A DNA stretch of 64,000 bases. Origin: Corbicula japonica (lineage: Eukaryota > Mollusca > Bivalvia > Venerida > Cyrenidae). The translations under genes and the position numbers were made by a program. The stretch spans positions 1,054,001 to 1,118,000 of the forward strand of contig JAZAYU010000014.1 in NCBI GenBank assembly GCA_038501625.1, written 5' to 3'. Shown piece by piece: positions 53,601 to 64,000 of this stretch (positions within the stretch are counted from its first letter, which is position 1; each line of letters opens with the position of its first letter). A model generated the notes under the pieces. It was given only the letters and a program-made list of their open reading frames with translations. It was not told where the DNA came from and searched no databases.

Positions 53601-56600
53601 GCAACAGTATCTACAACAACAATACCTACAACAACACAACCAACAACAGTATCTACAACAACAATACCAACAACAGCGAGGCCAACAACAGTTACAACAA
53701 CGACGACTTCAACGAGTCAAACAACATCAAAAACAACAACGCCGCAGAAGACAACAACCTCAACAAGAAAAACAACACCAACATCAACAACAATGCCAAC
53801 AACTACGATCCAATCAATAGCAACAACAACAACGCTGCCGCTAACAACAACTAGGCAAATAACATCAGCAGAAGCAACAACAACTGCGCCGACAACAACA
53901 ATGACAACATCAAAAGCAACAACGACAAAACCTACATCATTATTGTCAATAAAAACAATACCAACTATAAAAACAACAGAAGTGCAAACAAAAATCACAG
54001 TATTATCAATAACTACACCAGCATCAACGAGAAGAACATTTGCAACGCCAAAAACTCCGGCTACTAAAGGTATGTTACAGCTTAATTACGTCTAACTCTT
54101 ATGGTCGGTTTTGCCGTGTACATGTTTAACAACTTGTGTGCAAGATCATGCGACCAACTCATTTTTATGAGAAACTTTGGAGTGGGTGGGGGTGTCACCT
54201 TACAATATTCTGGATATGAACAACCCAGCAATTACAGAGATATTCTCATATTTGTCGCTCTGTCAGTTATGGTTCAAACCTCAATAATCAGTAAACCGCA
54301 TGATTCAGTATAGAATACCTAAACACAAATATGTACAATGTACTTCTTAATCATCATTTCTATATTTATAATAAGACTTTTGTTGGTTCAATCATTTAAT
54401 GCATGTTCCATACATCCATAGAGACACATATCACAGATGTTTTCCAGATTGTTTATTAATTTTCACTGTGAATGGTTATTCCACAGAAGTTATAAAACGT
54501 AGTGCATGTCTGGTCTTGAATCTATCATTGTAAACCGAGGGGCATTTCGCTTCTTTAAAGGGACTTGAGACTGTATGAGCGGTTTCTTTGAAAACGTAGC
54601 AATATGAACGTTAGGTTCATCTTCTTTCATTTCAATTTTATTTATCGTAACACCAATAGATAATAGATAAAGGTATCCTGTAATGCGATTGTTTTATTCA
54701 AAATATTTGAAATTTGAGTAACATTTGATTGGGTGGATAACTTCTTATGTCAATGAAAACATTGGGAATGCATAATATGATTGTACCCCTTAGCAAGTTA
54801 TCGTAGCATAGAAAAACAAATAATCACAGCAGAAAAACCAGTCAATCAATATAAATCATCTATACAAACGGTTATAACACTGGTATAAATGAGGCACGCC
54901 ACGGGAAAAGGTACCTTCGGGCAGTTGACGTCAATCCTTGAAACGACGTCATAAAGTTGAGCAGACGACATTAATTATTACGCAATTCGCGGTAAAAATA
55001 CCATTTTATTGTCAAAATGTGTAACAAAATCACTGTTTTCTTATGAGAAAATAATAGAAATTTTAAAGTTCTTTCTAAATACAGTAACAACAAAAAAGAC
55101 ACAAAATATGACCGAAGGTACCTTTTCCCGTGGCGTGCCTTAAATGTACTTGTTTTCAAATTTATTATACCATTACATGTTGCCTTGCTTAATTAGCTCG
55201 TAACCATCCATCAACTAGACAATGTTTCATGCAAATATACACAAACATACATCACATAAGAAGCTAATGGCAATTTAAAATGATAGTGCCTCTAGCTGGG
55301 AGCGAACCCGCACCGTCACGGCGACAGCGCCTAGCCCTGCAATTCCGATGCAACCAACTGTGCTAACCGGGACAACCCCAGGCGGAAAAAAGCGGAATAA
55401 GTAGGTAGGATCGGCGGGAGGTTGCGCGCGTTGAAACGTTTTTAACCGCCGTGGCCTGAATTCATTTGCCACAATTGTATTTTAATGGCTTTGTCGCTTT
55501 CCACTTCGAGTTGTCTAGTTGTTGCATTCGTGGTTGAAATTTGTAAGGGGTTAAACAATTCACCTTTTCACTCGTACACAAGTGACACCCCAAATAACGA
55601 CTGACATTCACTCGAGGAAGACGTAGGGATGTCTCTGAATTTATCCTCTCATCAATTTCCGTCTGTCATGCTAATTGGTGCTTTTCGATTACTTTTGACA
55701 GATTTCTTAATACATTGAACTAAGTTACATGCTAAAATGTTAGTAGTTTTCTTAGAACGGACACTTTTAACCATCAATGTCATGTGTGATTTTAAACTAG
55801 CTTCTTTACACATACCAGTAGTAATATATTGGTGCGTTTGAATCGAAGAAATCTTGTTCATTATGAATATAAGTTTGCCCCTCTTGATGAGACAGTTCGC
55901 ATGTTATAGAGAATTCAAGACAGAGTTTCTGTAAACTGTGCTTTCTTTATAATGCTTGTTATGTAAAATACCCTTTTTATACATATTTACTTAAATTTAC
56001 AACGTTATGTTTATCAGACTGGATTCAGATAGGCAAAGACGAGTACTATGTTAATTACAACCGGAGCAGCTACACAGAGGCTGAGAGATTTTGCAGAGAA
56101 GAGAATGCATCCCTGATATCCTTCTTTAATCCCACCAAGTACTTCAATATACTTTCGCAATTAACTGACAACATGGAATCTTACTGGGTCGGTGGTAAGC
56201 TGTGTAGCTTATATAATTTTATAATGTAACAGTTTTAAATTAGACAAAAGATAAAATCGAGAGTTCAAAGGTAAACAATCATGATAACTCCCATATTCAA
56301 TATTATGAGAAAAACGCAAATATGTACATTTTTTGTAAAACATTTTTTTCACGAAATATATACATACAAATATTGATGTTACTATTTTTGTTGACTATTT
56401 TGGATCATATTCTGTAAAATTATTCTTGCATGGTATTATTTGCAAACATTAATTAGTATTTTTTTGAAATTATATCTTGCAATCGTGGCATTTTACAGAG
56501 GTAAAAGGTTCTTAGTATACTTATATCCTGATTTAGCACAATTTTGAAGATTTCTAATTCTGTCTATACATTCTTATTAGTGTATTTAATCCTCGTAGTT

Positions 56601-59109
56601 TTTTCTATGTAGCTTAGAATATTACCAAGTTCTTGCAGATTAAATTGTCAGGAATTGAGGCATAATATCGTGTATTTTTATTATATATTTTAGTATAATT
56701 GTTATTAGAAAGACGTAAAATTTTCGATTGTTCTTACATAATTGATATAATTATACTGAAAACAAAAACAACAAATGTAATATTTTAGATAACAAAGTCA
56801 AAAAACAATCTTCATGACCCAGTGCAATAATTTTATGGGTTTTTTTGTTTGACTGCATGAAACTTGATTAAAACATCATTCCCTTTTTATCTAAAATTGA
56901 CATAAATCACTTTTTTCCGCTACACATTCATATAATACTTATTACCGATTACCTCTACAAACATTGTTAAAAATAAGTTATCACAAAATACTTTTTTCAT
57001 TTTTGCCCATATACGGACTGAAGTTTGATTCAAAATGTTGCCACATGTAAAGGACACTAAGTACATATGGAAAATCACAAAAGGCCATTTTCGGCCAAAA
57101 TGGCAGTTATCACATTTTACCCTTGAAACCTCAAAATACATGTATACTAAATAAAAAATATATACGGAAAATGATGCAATGTTTAACAATCTGTTGGCTT
57201 GTTATATTTAAGAGCATGCAAAAGCACATACATCATTAAAAACGAACTTTAAATTATTTGAAAACGCTTGAATAAGCTGATTTTTAGCTTAAAACGTATT
57301 GAACATTTTTCACTTTCAGCGGTAAAAAAAAACAAAACAGAAAAATCTCTCAAACGGCAAAATGCAGAGCAAAAACTTTGCCAAAATAAATGTTATTAAT
57401 GTATTTTTATTTGACAAGTGTTACGAAAAGTTAGAACAATAAAGAAAAAAGCTAGGTTTCAAATTTCCTCGAAATTCTTTTTACATCCAAACACAAAAAT
57501 TAGCAACATTGCCCACTTGGTAATATGTAACTGACATCGGTTAACACAAAATACTTTTTAGTAGTTTGAGATCCATTTGCCTAACGTATACAATATGAGA
57601 TATTTGTAAAAGTGTGTTTGGCCTTGTTACTTTTGGTATCATTAATAGATGACTAAATTTAAAATGTTGATTTCTCTCTACATATTGAAAAGTTCTCCAC
57701 ACAGACATCGGACAGATACATGCCACTTCTAAGAAGGTGTCATAAATTCTGCACTTCTTTTATCACGTTTACTGTATGCTTCACAAGAGACTGTGTATTA
57801 TTAAATTTTTGTTATATAAAGAGGTCAATTACTGATGATAAATGCTGGTAAGACTGCCTAAATATGAAAGTATCAGAATTTTGGAACTCTATTGGCCTTG
57901 AGTATTAAAAATTTGAATTTAAGTCTTTGTAATATTTTAAAAATAATATGTACCTTATATAAAAGCATAAGATAAAGATGTAGCGATTAATATTGCCAAC
58001 ATGATACACTAGTCTTAAATTGGTTTATTAATTTGTTAATAAAAGTTCAGATTACCATTACGGCAGTTGGAAGAAGGCTCCTTGATGTTCATGGAAATGT
58101 AAAGAAAATCTCACCTTTTAGAAGAGAACTCCCATTTATTACTTCTACATATCAACATTTTTCAGCTCAATGGAAAGTTTAAGGCTGTGTGTTTTCATGA
58201 AAATCCGTAACTAAAATCTTGTCATGCTATATAGCCAACTGGTTTCATACTTTAATAATTTACAGTTGGTTTTTATAAACGTTAAACTGTGTACAGATCA
58301 ACCAGAAGGTTTTGTCGGTGAAACTTCAAAGTATAGGTCTAATGCTGTTTTTCAGAGTATCTTAAACTAACAGGCAACGAATGAAATAATTCTTCTATCA
58401 AATTTAAAATTCTGGATACAATTTGGATAAAATTTCAGGATAAAATCTGACAACTTGCAAAATTTTACAGGCCCCGCCCCACAACCATAGCCAGCGAAAA
58501 TGGAATTCAACTTATGCTAAGGTATTTTACTCAAAACATAACAGGAATGTAAGATCAGTAATTTCCTGTTTAATATTATAAAGCAGTGATTGCTGAAATG
58601 ATTTGTCATGGAGAATGTCCAAGTTGAAAAGTTTGTGATTTTTGTGAACGATAAACTGTTTATCAATAAAAATATTACTTACGTGGTAAGTGTGTTATAA
58701 TTAACATCTGACGCGATTGCAAGATTCTAGAAAAAAATATTTTAATGTATGTATTTGCATAGCAAGAAGACAAAGCAGTTCAGGTCAGGGATGTCTGTCG
58801 TACTTGGATTCGAACTCAACGCTTACTGTTAAACCATGTGACATGGAAACAATGAGCGTCTGCAGCAGATTAGTTAATGGTAACGTGGAACAAATCCTCC
58901 AAGACCCAGCATTTAAACAGCTCATTAGGAAAATGACTATAGACAAGAACGAGACCAGCCAGGCATGGAGGAAGCTGAACAGTGCCGATGATAAGCGTCC
59001 ATCTGCCACAGCAACTGGTAGTGTTGGCATCTTTATCATCGGGTTGATTGCAGCGCTTGTTGTAGCGAGCGACTGTGTCGGAATAAAAACTGTTATTAAA
59101 AAGCGATAA
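41373..59109 (+). CDS. Type I membrane protein with three C-type-lectin-like domains and a mucin stalk, 7 exons
   Basis: Spliced coding exons 41373-41418, 41650-41865, 47610-47756, 49562-49756, 53362-54069, 56018-56194 and 58763-59109 add to 1836 bases, 611 residues. Every intron is phase 1. Order: signal peptide (1 to about 20), CTLD1 (about 20-136), CTLD2 (about 137-245), Thr-rich stalk (246-437), CTLD3 (438 to about 530), juxtamembrane segment, membrane helix (about 582-604), tail KTVIKKR. None of the CTLDs shows the EPN/QPD or WND residues used for calcium-dependent sugar binding, so protein or lipid ligands are as likely as glycans. Such proteins often act as cell-surface recognition or adhesion receptors; the exact role is unknown. 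The model rests on splice sites, phase and domain order, not on transcripts. Confidence 0.85.
41419..41649 (+). repeat. Lectin gene intron 1: exon-end duplication and microsatellites
   Basis: The 38 bases GATATTTTTGTTGGAGTTAC to CATTATAAAA, spanning the exon 1 end and donor, occur at 41396-41434 and again at about 41466-41503. Between them is a CTGT run, after them CTGT, CTCC and a TC run of about 56 bases (41547-41602). Confidence 0.9.
41650..41865 (+). CDS. Lectin-like gene exon 2: first half of CTLD1
   Basis: Encodes VTAENTEWRSCVGKCYHL, GDQMSTFDNNQIYCRNFSDA and on to EEKPYWMD. The W-x-SC-x-GKCYHL opening gives the extra cysteine pair of long-form CTLDs. Acceptor CATTTTAG, donor GATA|GTACGT, phase 1 both ends. 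Confidence 0.88.
43548..44150. repeat. GC-rich repeat unit with TATA box, diverged copy
   Basis: Begins GACCCTATCACATTATACTA, has GTGAGATCGCAAGAAAA and GTGAAGATGGAGA, then a TGCACTGC/GGCGCTCAC block and CCTATAAAACGAAGTGAA. Parallel to 44277-44660, which is the better preserved copy. Confidence 0.7.
44277..45492. mobile_element. GC-rich element bounded by CCCTGTCACACTA
   Basis: Left end GGCCCTGTCACACTACAG; right end ATAGTGTGACGGGTTT, its approximate inverse. The interior is much richer in GC than the window, made of short words such as CTGCGTTGC, ACGGCG and GATCCCACTGCGC. A TATAAA lies at about 44606 in CCTATAAAACGAAGTG, and CAACAG|GTAAGACT at 44660 looks like a splice donor. Open frames here are short and unlike any protein known to me. 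Confidence 0.6.
47254..47600. repeat. Partial duplication split by a SINE-like piece
   Basis: GGATAGCTCTGATATACGTTATCAT (in two 20-base-or-less parts) near 47262 recurs with few changes near 47519, and CTACTGTGAAT near 47391 recurs as TTACTGTGAAT near 47585. Between the copies lies the tRNA-like segment 47421-47490. Confidence 0.6.
47421..47490 (-). mobile_element. tRNA-like SINE head, partial
   Basis: Complement reads AGCTCAGTCGGTTGCG and GCTAGGCGCTGTCACCGTGA, matching the clearer copy at 55277-55374, but the B box side is cut off. Confidence 0.6.
47610..47756 (+). CDS. Lectin-like gene exon 3: second half of CTLD1
   Basis: Encodes KTSMNTLCRTVSFKDSVA, KYNQQADCTQMAYPFCEKK and SCQATFHSGLNY. 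The C...C....YPFCEK end matches the last strands of a CTLD. Acceptor after a 12-base T run, donor TACA|GTAAGT. Confidence 0.85.
47757..49561 (+). other. Lectin gene intron 3
   Basis: Contains two copies of a 73-base coding-like segment (47994-48066, 48566-48638). The rest shows no recognised feature. Confidence 0.6.
47994..48638 (+). pseudogene. Duplicated coding-like fragment, function unknown
   Basis: The two copies differ at only a few bases and both translate to KIDEKGTL-x-ATEHDKYENI-x-GSV. The first stays open to 48166 (...INSTNFIPAYDGEHGTFDEV); the second stops soon after. They may be relics of a repeated exon or of a mobile element; no family was recognised. Confidence 0.4.
49562..49756 (+). 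CDS. Lectin-like gene exon 4: first half of CTLD2
   Basis: Encodes WIEENNLWYKVSETAQHYSE, SLKYCQDRSASLAIPG and on to SFWVNST. YKVSE, the Y-S-E-S-x-x-YC helix and A-S-L-A-I-P are typical CTLD landmarks. Phase 1 both ends. Confidence 0.9.
52410..52975. repeat. Tandem repeat element R6
   Basis: After a 13-base G run and GTCCATCCGTTCGTGTGTCC come three to four units of about 145 bp: CGTGTCCGACCCATAACTTT, GTCGGATTTTAAAATTATTT, CTTGAAGGTCAAGGTCACA. Same general build as R2-R5. Confidence 0.85.
53040..53161 (-). other. Exon-like sequence on the opposite strand
   Basis: Minus strand AACACAG|CAGG... to ACAAAAATG|GTTAGT, 122 bases, encodes GCTVKYLRKMSTGSRIGN, ISIQETVFDGCSSG and NGYFVTKM. The spaced cysteines suggest a small secreted or Ly6-like fold, but this is a guess. 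No partner exon was found. Confidence 0.3.
53362..54069 (+). CDS. Lectin-like gene exon 5: end of CTLD2 and Thr-rich mucin stalk
   Basis: The first 44 codons (GTCHSGATDPACVL to ETYPALCQAEYPY) close CTLD2. The next 190 are Thr-rich with Pro, Ser and Gln, built on repeats of about 20 residues around TTTIPTTTQPTTV, an expected site of dense O-glycosylation. Acceptor AATTACAG, donor AAAG|GTATGT. The CAACAA-rich DNA opens long frames in all three plus frames; only this one joins neighbours in phase. Confidence 0.9.
54892..55140. mobile_element. GGTACCTT inverted-repeat MITE, copy 1
   Basis: Ends AGGCACGCCACGGGAAAAGG and its complement CCTTTTCCCGTGGCGTGCCT, 249 bp, with a possible 6-bp target duplication TAAATG. 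Carries TTGACGTCA near the left end. Matches 63161-63411 and, poorly, 1258-1515. Confidence 0.88.
55277..55374 (-). mobile_element. tRNA-derived SINE head
   Basis: Complement starts GTCCCGGTTAGCACAGTTGG (A-box-like) and has GCGGGTTCGCTCCCAGC (B-box-like) about 60 bases later. That is the internal RNA polymerase III promoter of a tRNA, without a cloverleaf good enough to call a functional tRNA. Confidence 0.7.
56018..56194 (+). CDS. Lectin-like gene exon 6: first half of CTLD3
   Basis: Encodes DWIQIGKDEYYVNYNRSS, YTEAERFCREENASLISFF and on to MESYWVG. The Y-x-EAERFC-x-x-x-x-ASL helix and YWVG are clear CTLD signatures. Phase 1 both ends; donor GGTG|GTAAGC. Confidence 0.93.
56195..58762 (+). 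other. Lectin gene intron 6
   Basis: AT-rich. A segment near 57300-57480 (CTCAAACGGCAAAATG, AATGTTATTAATGTATTTTT) resembles 61020-61150 and may be a dispersed repeat. Nothing else recognised. Confidence 0.5.
58763..59109 (+). CDS. Lectin-like gene exon 7: end of CTLD3, membrane helix, tail
   Basis: Begins after TTTGCATAG with ARRQSSSGQGCLSYLD, then TVKPCDMETMSVCS closing CTLD3. A polar segment follows, then a helix GSVGIFIIGLIAALVVA with SDCVGI, tail KTVIKKR and TAA. The tail has no recognised signalling motif. Confidence 0.92.
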
Positions 59110-59261
59110 ACTAAATAGTTATTCGTAGAAATATGATATGTTTGCACGTTTGAATATCGAGTGTTTGAACATATGTATTCGGAAAGGAGGGTTATCTTGA
59201 AAACAAACATGTCGCACACACAATATATTGCAAAAGCATGTTTCTTGTGTAAAATCATTTA

Positions 59262-59267
59262 AATAAA
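59262..59267 (+). promoter_or_regulatory. Polyadenylation signal of the lectin-like gene
   Basis: AATAAA about 150 bases after the stop codon, the first canonical signal in that strand. Confidence 0.65.
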
Positions 59268-62200
59268 CATCGTTTCCGGTTTCGGTTTCAAGTTTATTTC
59301 AAAATCATCCAGTCGGCTATGAAACCCATGAGTACGTATACAGCATTTGTTGATGACGAACAAAGAACAATAAACAAACTAAACATTGCAGATATGGAGA
59401 AAGTTACACAGACTAACCTCATGGATTTATTCGCTTTTTCCAGTTAGAAATTGCATTAAGCTCAGCATATTCTCTTTCGCACCATAATTGTGCAACCCTT
59501 GTTGCTGATCTATTTTATACTGCTATTAGGGAGATTTTATGATATCTCTTTCTATCGAAAATCAAAATGACAAAATAGCCTTTCAAAATTCCTTGCGCTA
59601 CCTTGAAAATTTGTTTAATATAGCTAATAACCGCCTTCTGCCTTGGGTAAACAAAACAAACTTTCCTGATCAAAATATTACCTTTGAAAATGGTTTCGTA
59701 AATACTAAATACATTGTTTATGATAAAAAGACGATTTTTATTTTGATATTGTAAATTTTCGTTTTTAGATTGTGATTTCCCACTTCAACTATCGACTGGG
59801 TTTATATTTTTACAGCTTGTTTCCTTTTCGAGAGCTTTTAACAGTGTGAAATATTTCAATGAACGTTATCTTTGCATAACAGGAAAAAATTTTATTGGTA
59901 CCACACATTAAGAAAAACATTCATCAATTGTTTTCGCCGATACCCAGATTTAATTTTAAAATACAACTGCAGTTTAAGATCACTTATGAAACAACGTATT
60001 TCTCAACCAGTGAACCAGGATTTTTGAAGATTTGATTTATATATTAAATACAATAAAAGAAAAGACAATATTAATTTCTCCACACGTTATTGTAAAAAAA
60101 ATACATATGTAAATTCAAAAAGAAAGACTACCAACATAATATTTTACAGCGGTGTGCATCCCTGGTTATTTATCCTTCTACAGTTGATCGTTATGTTTGC
60201 CTCTTTGACGGTGGCAGTGATTTAAGAGTATATGGGGATATCTTTTAAAACAACCTAGAAGCTCAAATTGCTTCTTTATTCCTGTCATCGTGTTGTTACT
60301 GTTTTGATATGGGGCTCGGGCCTCGGTAAAGTCATTGAGTACCAAATCTTTTGTTTGTCGATTCGATTAGCTACTGTTATATGTTTACTTTGCATCCAAC
60401 ATTGCGAGTTAATAGTAGGGTTGGAGCTTGTTCTCCAACACAACTTGTATTTGTTTGTCTTATGTGAACCTGTTGGGGCAAGTGTGTGTTTGTTGCACCC
60501 TAGAACCTGGTTTAAACCCCCAGGGGCAAATTGTTTTGCCACTGACCGTTCTAAGGCGGTAAACCCTTAGGTTCCGTAACCCCTTAGGTTTTCCTATTCG
60601 TTAATTGTTTGTGGTATCTTATTTAAATTTGATCATCTTATAAACCCATTCTCTCTTTTCCTCTGTACCTTTAGATTGCGTGGGAAGACTGTGTTCTTTG
60701 CGTGTGCCAATTCCTAAGATCCATCTTTCCCTATTATTTCTAACATAACATAATTGTATGGACTATGTTTGACAAATAAACACGATTTCTGATATTCATG
60801 TTTATCTGCTATGTTTTCTAATTAGTTCTAAGTACATTAAATGTTTTGTAGTTGTTTTAAAATGATCATTTAGAGATCACGCAATTCATCACCTATAAAT
60901 CTATGGCAAACTATTTCATGTTTTAGACGGAATAAAAGCGCGCAATAATTACGGAAAACCGCGTATGTATGTTTAAGGTGCTACGGTAGTTATCATTTTA
61001 CTGTCATCGATAAAAAAGAATAATATCAAAGTCTCTCTAAGGGCAAAATGAAATTCAATAAAACTTTGCACATATTAATGTTATTTATGTATTTTTTTAT
61101 TTTACATATTAACGTTAGGAAAGTTATAACAGTAAAGAAAAATAGCTCAAAGTTCCCTAAAGCTCTATTTACAATTGACAGTTCTTTCAAAAGACCTTAC
61201 ATAAATTTGTCAATGTCATATTTCTTATTTCTTTTGGGGGCATTTAAATTGTTGTTTTGTATTGCCTAATTTTGGGTTTGGGTGTAAAATGAATTTCAGG
61301 TATTTTAGGGCTATTTTTCATTACGGTTCCACAATGCGACGAAACATTATTTTCAACGACCTTGTATAAACATCTGAGGAAAATCCAGAGTGACATCTTG
61401 ATGTAAGCTACATACACACCAAGTTTGGTGTGTGAACTGAATTTCGGTTAATCGTCAGCGTAATGTTTTCATTTTAATGTCATTTTATTAAATGACATTA
61501 TTATCTGCGCGTATGGTTCCCCCAGATAACAGAACTTGTTTGCACTATAGGTGAAAGTGAAAAGAATAGAATTTTGGCATTGGGTCGGAGATGATAAATC
61601 ACCTCAAAGGCAAAACTCTGGCAAACATGTTTTGACGTTGACTGTTTTAAGACGAAAACCCCACCCTCATTACCCTGTTCTCGTTCTCATTAATTGTTTT
61701 GGAGCCGTACGTTTTACTGTCCTCATTGTTGACTTATGTCCCCCCTTTCCCTCTACCGTTCGGCCTGTGGGTCTATGTATCTTGATATGCATATTATTTC
61801 TTCATTTAATTTTCAATTAATGAATTAATTTTCAAATAATTAGACTAAGAAAAATTTTGATGAATTTGTCGCGTAAATGGATGGCATTATACATACGACA
61901 AACTCGTATCCAACAGTTGCAAAAGTCTTCATATGAACCTTTATGACCAACACTATAATACATTTCTATACTTGCCCCATAGTTTTTGGCGTATCTTTAG
62001 CGAGCAAGTTTTTTTTAAATAAAGGGGCAAAACATTTGTCCAAAATCATTTTAATTTGGTAATCTTTTAAATTAGTATTTTCATACATTGTTTATAATGC
62101 TAATTTCATATTTTTAAAAGTATTAAAAGATCACACCACGAAAATCGTTATTATATAGAAGTGATGTCTGGAAATGTTTAAATACGAATTTAATAGTTTA

Positions 62201-62633
62201 CTGCAAGAAGACGAATTTAGTAGTATATTAAAAATAACGTAACTTGATGCTGTTTTAATATTTATAACTGTTTTCATGTGGCATTGAGAATATCGGGATT
62301 TATATGATTTTAGCTTTAAAATGAAATCTTGACCAACATAATAAAGTGCATAAAGGCTCTTGCGCTGTTCATATTATGTAAACAGTGTACTGGAATACCT
62401 TGCATTCATACGAAAAGAGCTTAAACGATCATTTTTCAACAAACAGACGTTCCTTATGAACATACATGCTCGATTAAACCAATATGTCTTTTAATTGAAT
62501 AAAAATATTGTAAGTTAAGATTAAAAATTTCCTATAGTAGAACGGCTTTTTCTATTAAATTTAGATTTCAATAAAAACGTGCTACAAAATTGAAGAATAA
62601 CCGCTCTCATAGTCTCGTGACCCACAATGTTTC

Positions 62634-62757
62634 TTTAGCTTTAGAAAACCGGAAATTAATATATTTAAGCGGCTTAAATATACGATTTTAGTATTAGCTT
62701 TAGCTTTGAAAACCGGAAATAAATTTTTTAAGCGGCTAAAATATACGATTTTAGTAA
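62634..62757. repeat. Tandem duplication of about 62 bp
   Basis: Two adjacent copies with TTTAGCTTT, AAAACCGGAAAT, TTTAAGCGGCT and ATATACGATTTTAGTA. Confidence 0.85.
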
Positions 62758-63160
62758 TAACAGATATTTAAATAAAATACAGATAGGGCCTACAAATAAT
62801 CGCAATCTGTTCCTCATAAAACTTTCATATTATTAAGTTGCTTAATTGAAAGATATCTTTATTATATTTGCAAACATTGAAACCCAATTCAAAAACAAAG
62901 ATTGCAATCTGCTTAAAAGTTAACAACAAAACATAATCAAGATAAGTTTGCATGTCGCAAAACGGTTATTTTTGAGAACAACCCATTCGCGATTCTACGA
63001 ATAAGCAGCGGACCATGCCGATATTTCACAAAATCGCCTTTTCCGTAGGATTGCATTTTGACTCTTGGTTGTTGATACTACCTTAAATCAACATTTGTCG
63101 TTATAGGTTTATTGTTGTAACGAGCCATCGTCAAAAAAGCTTCATGTTGTTATAATATGG

Positions 63161-63411
63161 GGCGCGTCACGGGAAAAGGTACCTTCGGACAGTTGACGTC
63201 AATCTTTGAAATGACGTCTTAAATTTGAGCAGACGACATTATTTATTATGCATTTCGCGGTGAAAATTCCATTTTACTGTCAAAATGTGTAACAAAATCA
63301 CATTTAAGTTATAAAATTTGATTTATAGTTTAAATTTCTTTCTAAATTTAGTACAAACTAAAATATCACTTAAAATGACCGAAGGTACCTTTTCCCATGA
63401 CGTGCCCCATA
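63161..63411. mobile_element. GGTACCTT inverted-repeat MITE, copy 2
   Basis: Ends GGGGCGCGTCACGGGAAAAG and CTTTTCCCATGACGTGCCCC. Interior shares GTTGACGTCAATC, GAGCAGACGACATTA and TGTCAAAATGTGTAACAAAA with copy 1. Confidence 0.88.
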
Positions 63412-64000
63412 TCGTTAAAAATAAAACCGTGTAAGTAAAATAAATAAATAAATAATGTTCGAAGTTGTTATTATTATTGCAAAATTAATAAATAAATACA
63501 TCTTAAATGCATATATCAAAATAATATAACAAATGTACTTTCACATGGAAAGCAAATTATAAAATACTAATCTTTAATAAATTGTTCTAAGTTTAAACAA
63601 AGTTACATACAAACATTAATTTACATGTATTTAAGTTAAAGGGAACACAACGAAATCATAAATTAGCATAAAACAATAGCGCGTTTTCTAAGTTTAGAGT
63701 CACTAGGAAGAAGAACGTTTGCTTATTTTCATGTGAACGTGTGAAATATAAAAATGTTCCTAGAATGCAAAACATGACTTCAAGGTATATAAACTAAATA
63801 ATAGACAAGATAAGATAAGAAATTTTATTTAGATTGACAACCATTCCAGAAACAATTTTATGAATTGGCAAACATTTAAAAATATTATGTTTAAATTTTT
63901 TTATTTGAGCTGAGCTTTTAACATTTTGCACACCAATGTATTTTAATAATATTCTAATTATGCTTTTATATTTTTTTCTCCGTGTTTTTGCTTTCGTGAT

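Larger units (their letters stand above)
54070..56017 (+). other. Lectin gene intron 5
   Basis: Contains an inverted-repeat MITE (54892-55140) and a SINE-like segment (55277-55374). Elsewhere nothing seen. Confidence 0.6.
59268..64000. other. Downstream region without visible gene
   Basis: No credible exon on either strand. 60285-60780 is less AT-rich than its surroundings and ends near AAATAAACACG; it may be a retroelement tail but has no diagnostic motif. A 63-bp tandem duplication (62634-62757) and a MITE (63161-63411) are the only clear features. Confidence 0.6.

Noticed and set aside
53437..53998. Gln-rich, Asn-rich and Val-rich frames over the Thr-rich exon
   Set aside because: Other frames of the CAACAA-rich stalk exon; only the Thr frame joins neighbouring exons in phase.
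55277..55374. Functional tRNA gene
   Set aside because: Box-like words are present but the arms do not form a convincing cloverleaf and a second partial copy exists, so a SINE is more likely.

Overview
The window is animal nuclear DNA: AT-rich, long introns with GT-AG splice sites, and repeats filling most of the non-coding space. The repeat types (short TTAA-bounded palindromic elements, 'GGCCATAA' tandem-repeat elements, tRNA-like SINE heads) and the gene content suggest a lophotrochozoan, most likely a bivalve mollusc. That placement is inference; nothing here names a species.

Two multi-exon genes lie head to head, their start codons about 1.26 kb apart. Positions 40110 down to 1013 (minus strand) hold fifteen coding exons of a thioredoxin glutathione reductase: a mitochondrial-type leader, a glutaredoxin domain with a CPFC site, and most of a thioredoxin reductase. 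All fifteen exon phases join without a break to give 506 codons. The C-terminal exons, where the family usually carries its redox-active (often selenocysteine) tail, lie beyond the left edge. Positions 41373 to 59109 (plus strand) hold seven exons, all joined by phase-1 introns, of an apparently undescribed type I membrane protein of 611 residues: signal peptide, two C-type-lectin-like domains, a Thr-rich mucin stalk, a third C-type-lectin-like domain, one membrane helix and a short basic tail. An AATAAA lies about 150 bases after its stop.

The introns are crowded. Intron 5 of the reductase holds nine 72-bp copies of the end of exon 5 together with its splice donor. That array is split by a hAT-like element with an 8-bp target duplication, and a Tc1-type transposon with a spliced, frameshifted transposase sits inside it. 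Other introns hold a family of 242-bp TTAA-bounded elements with a double hairpin, a TA-bounded family (one copy nested in the first), foldback elements, two minisatellites that seem to have grown from pieces of such elements, a 1-kb triplet microsatellite and several long tandem-repeat elements. Intron 2 of the lectin gene holds a 4.5-kb element with 20-bp inverted termini and a 5-bp target duplication. Downstream of 59270 no gene is visible.

The two genes have no evident functional link beyond their shared upstream region.
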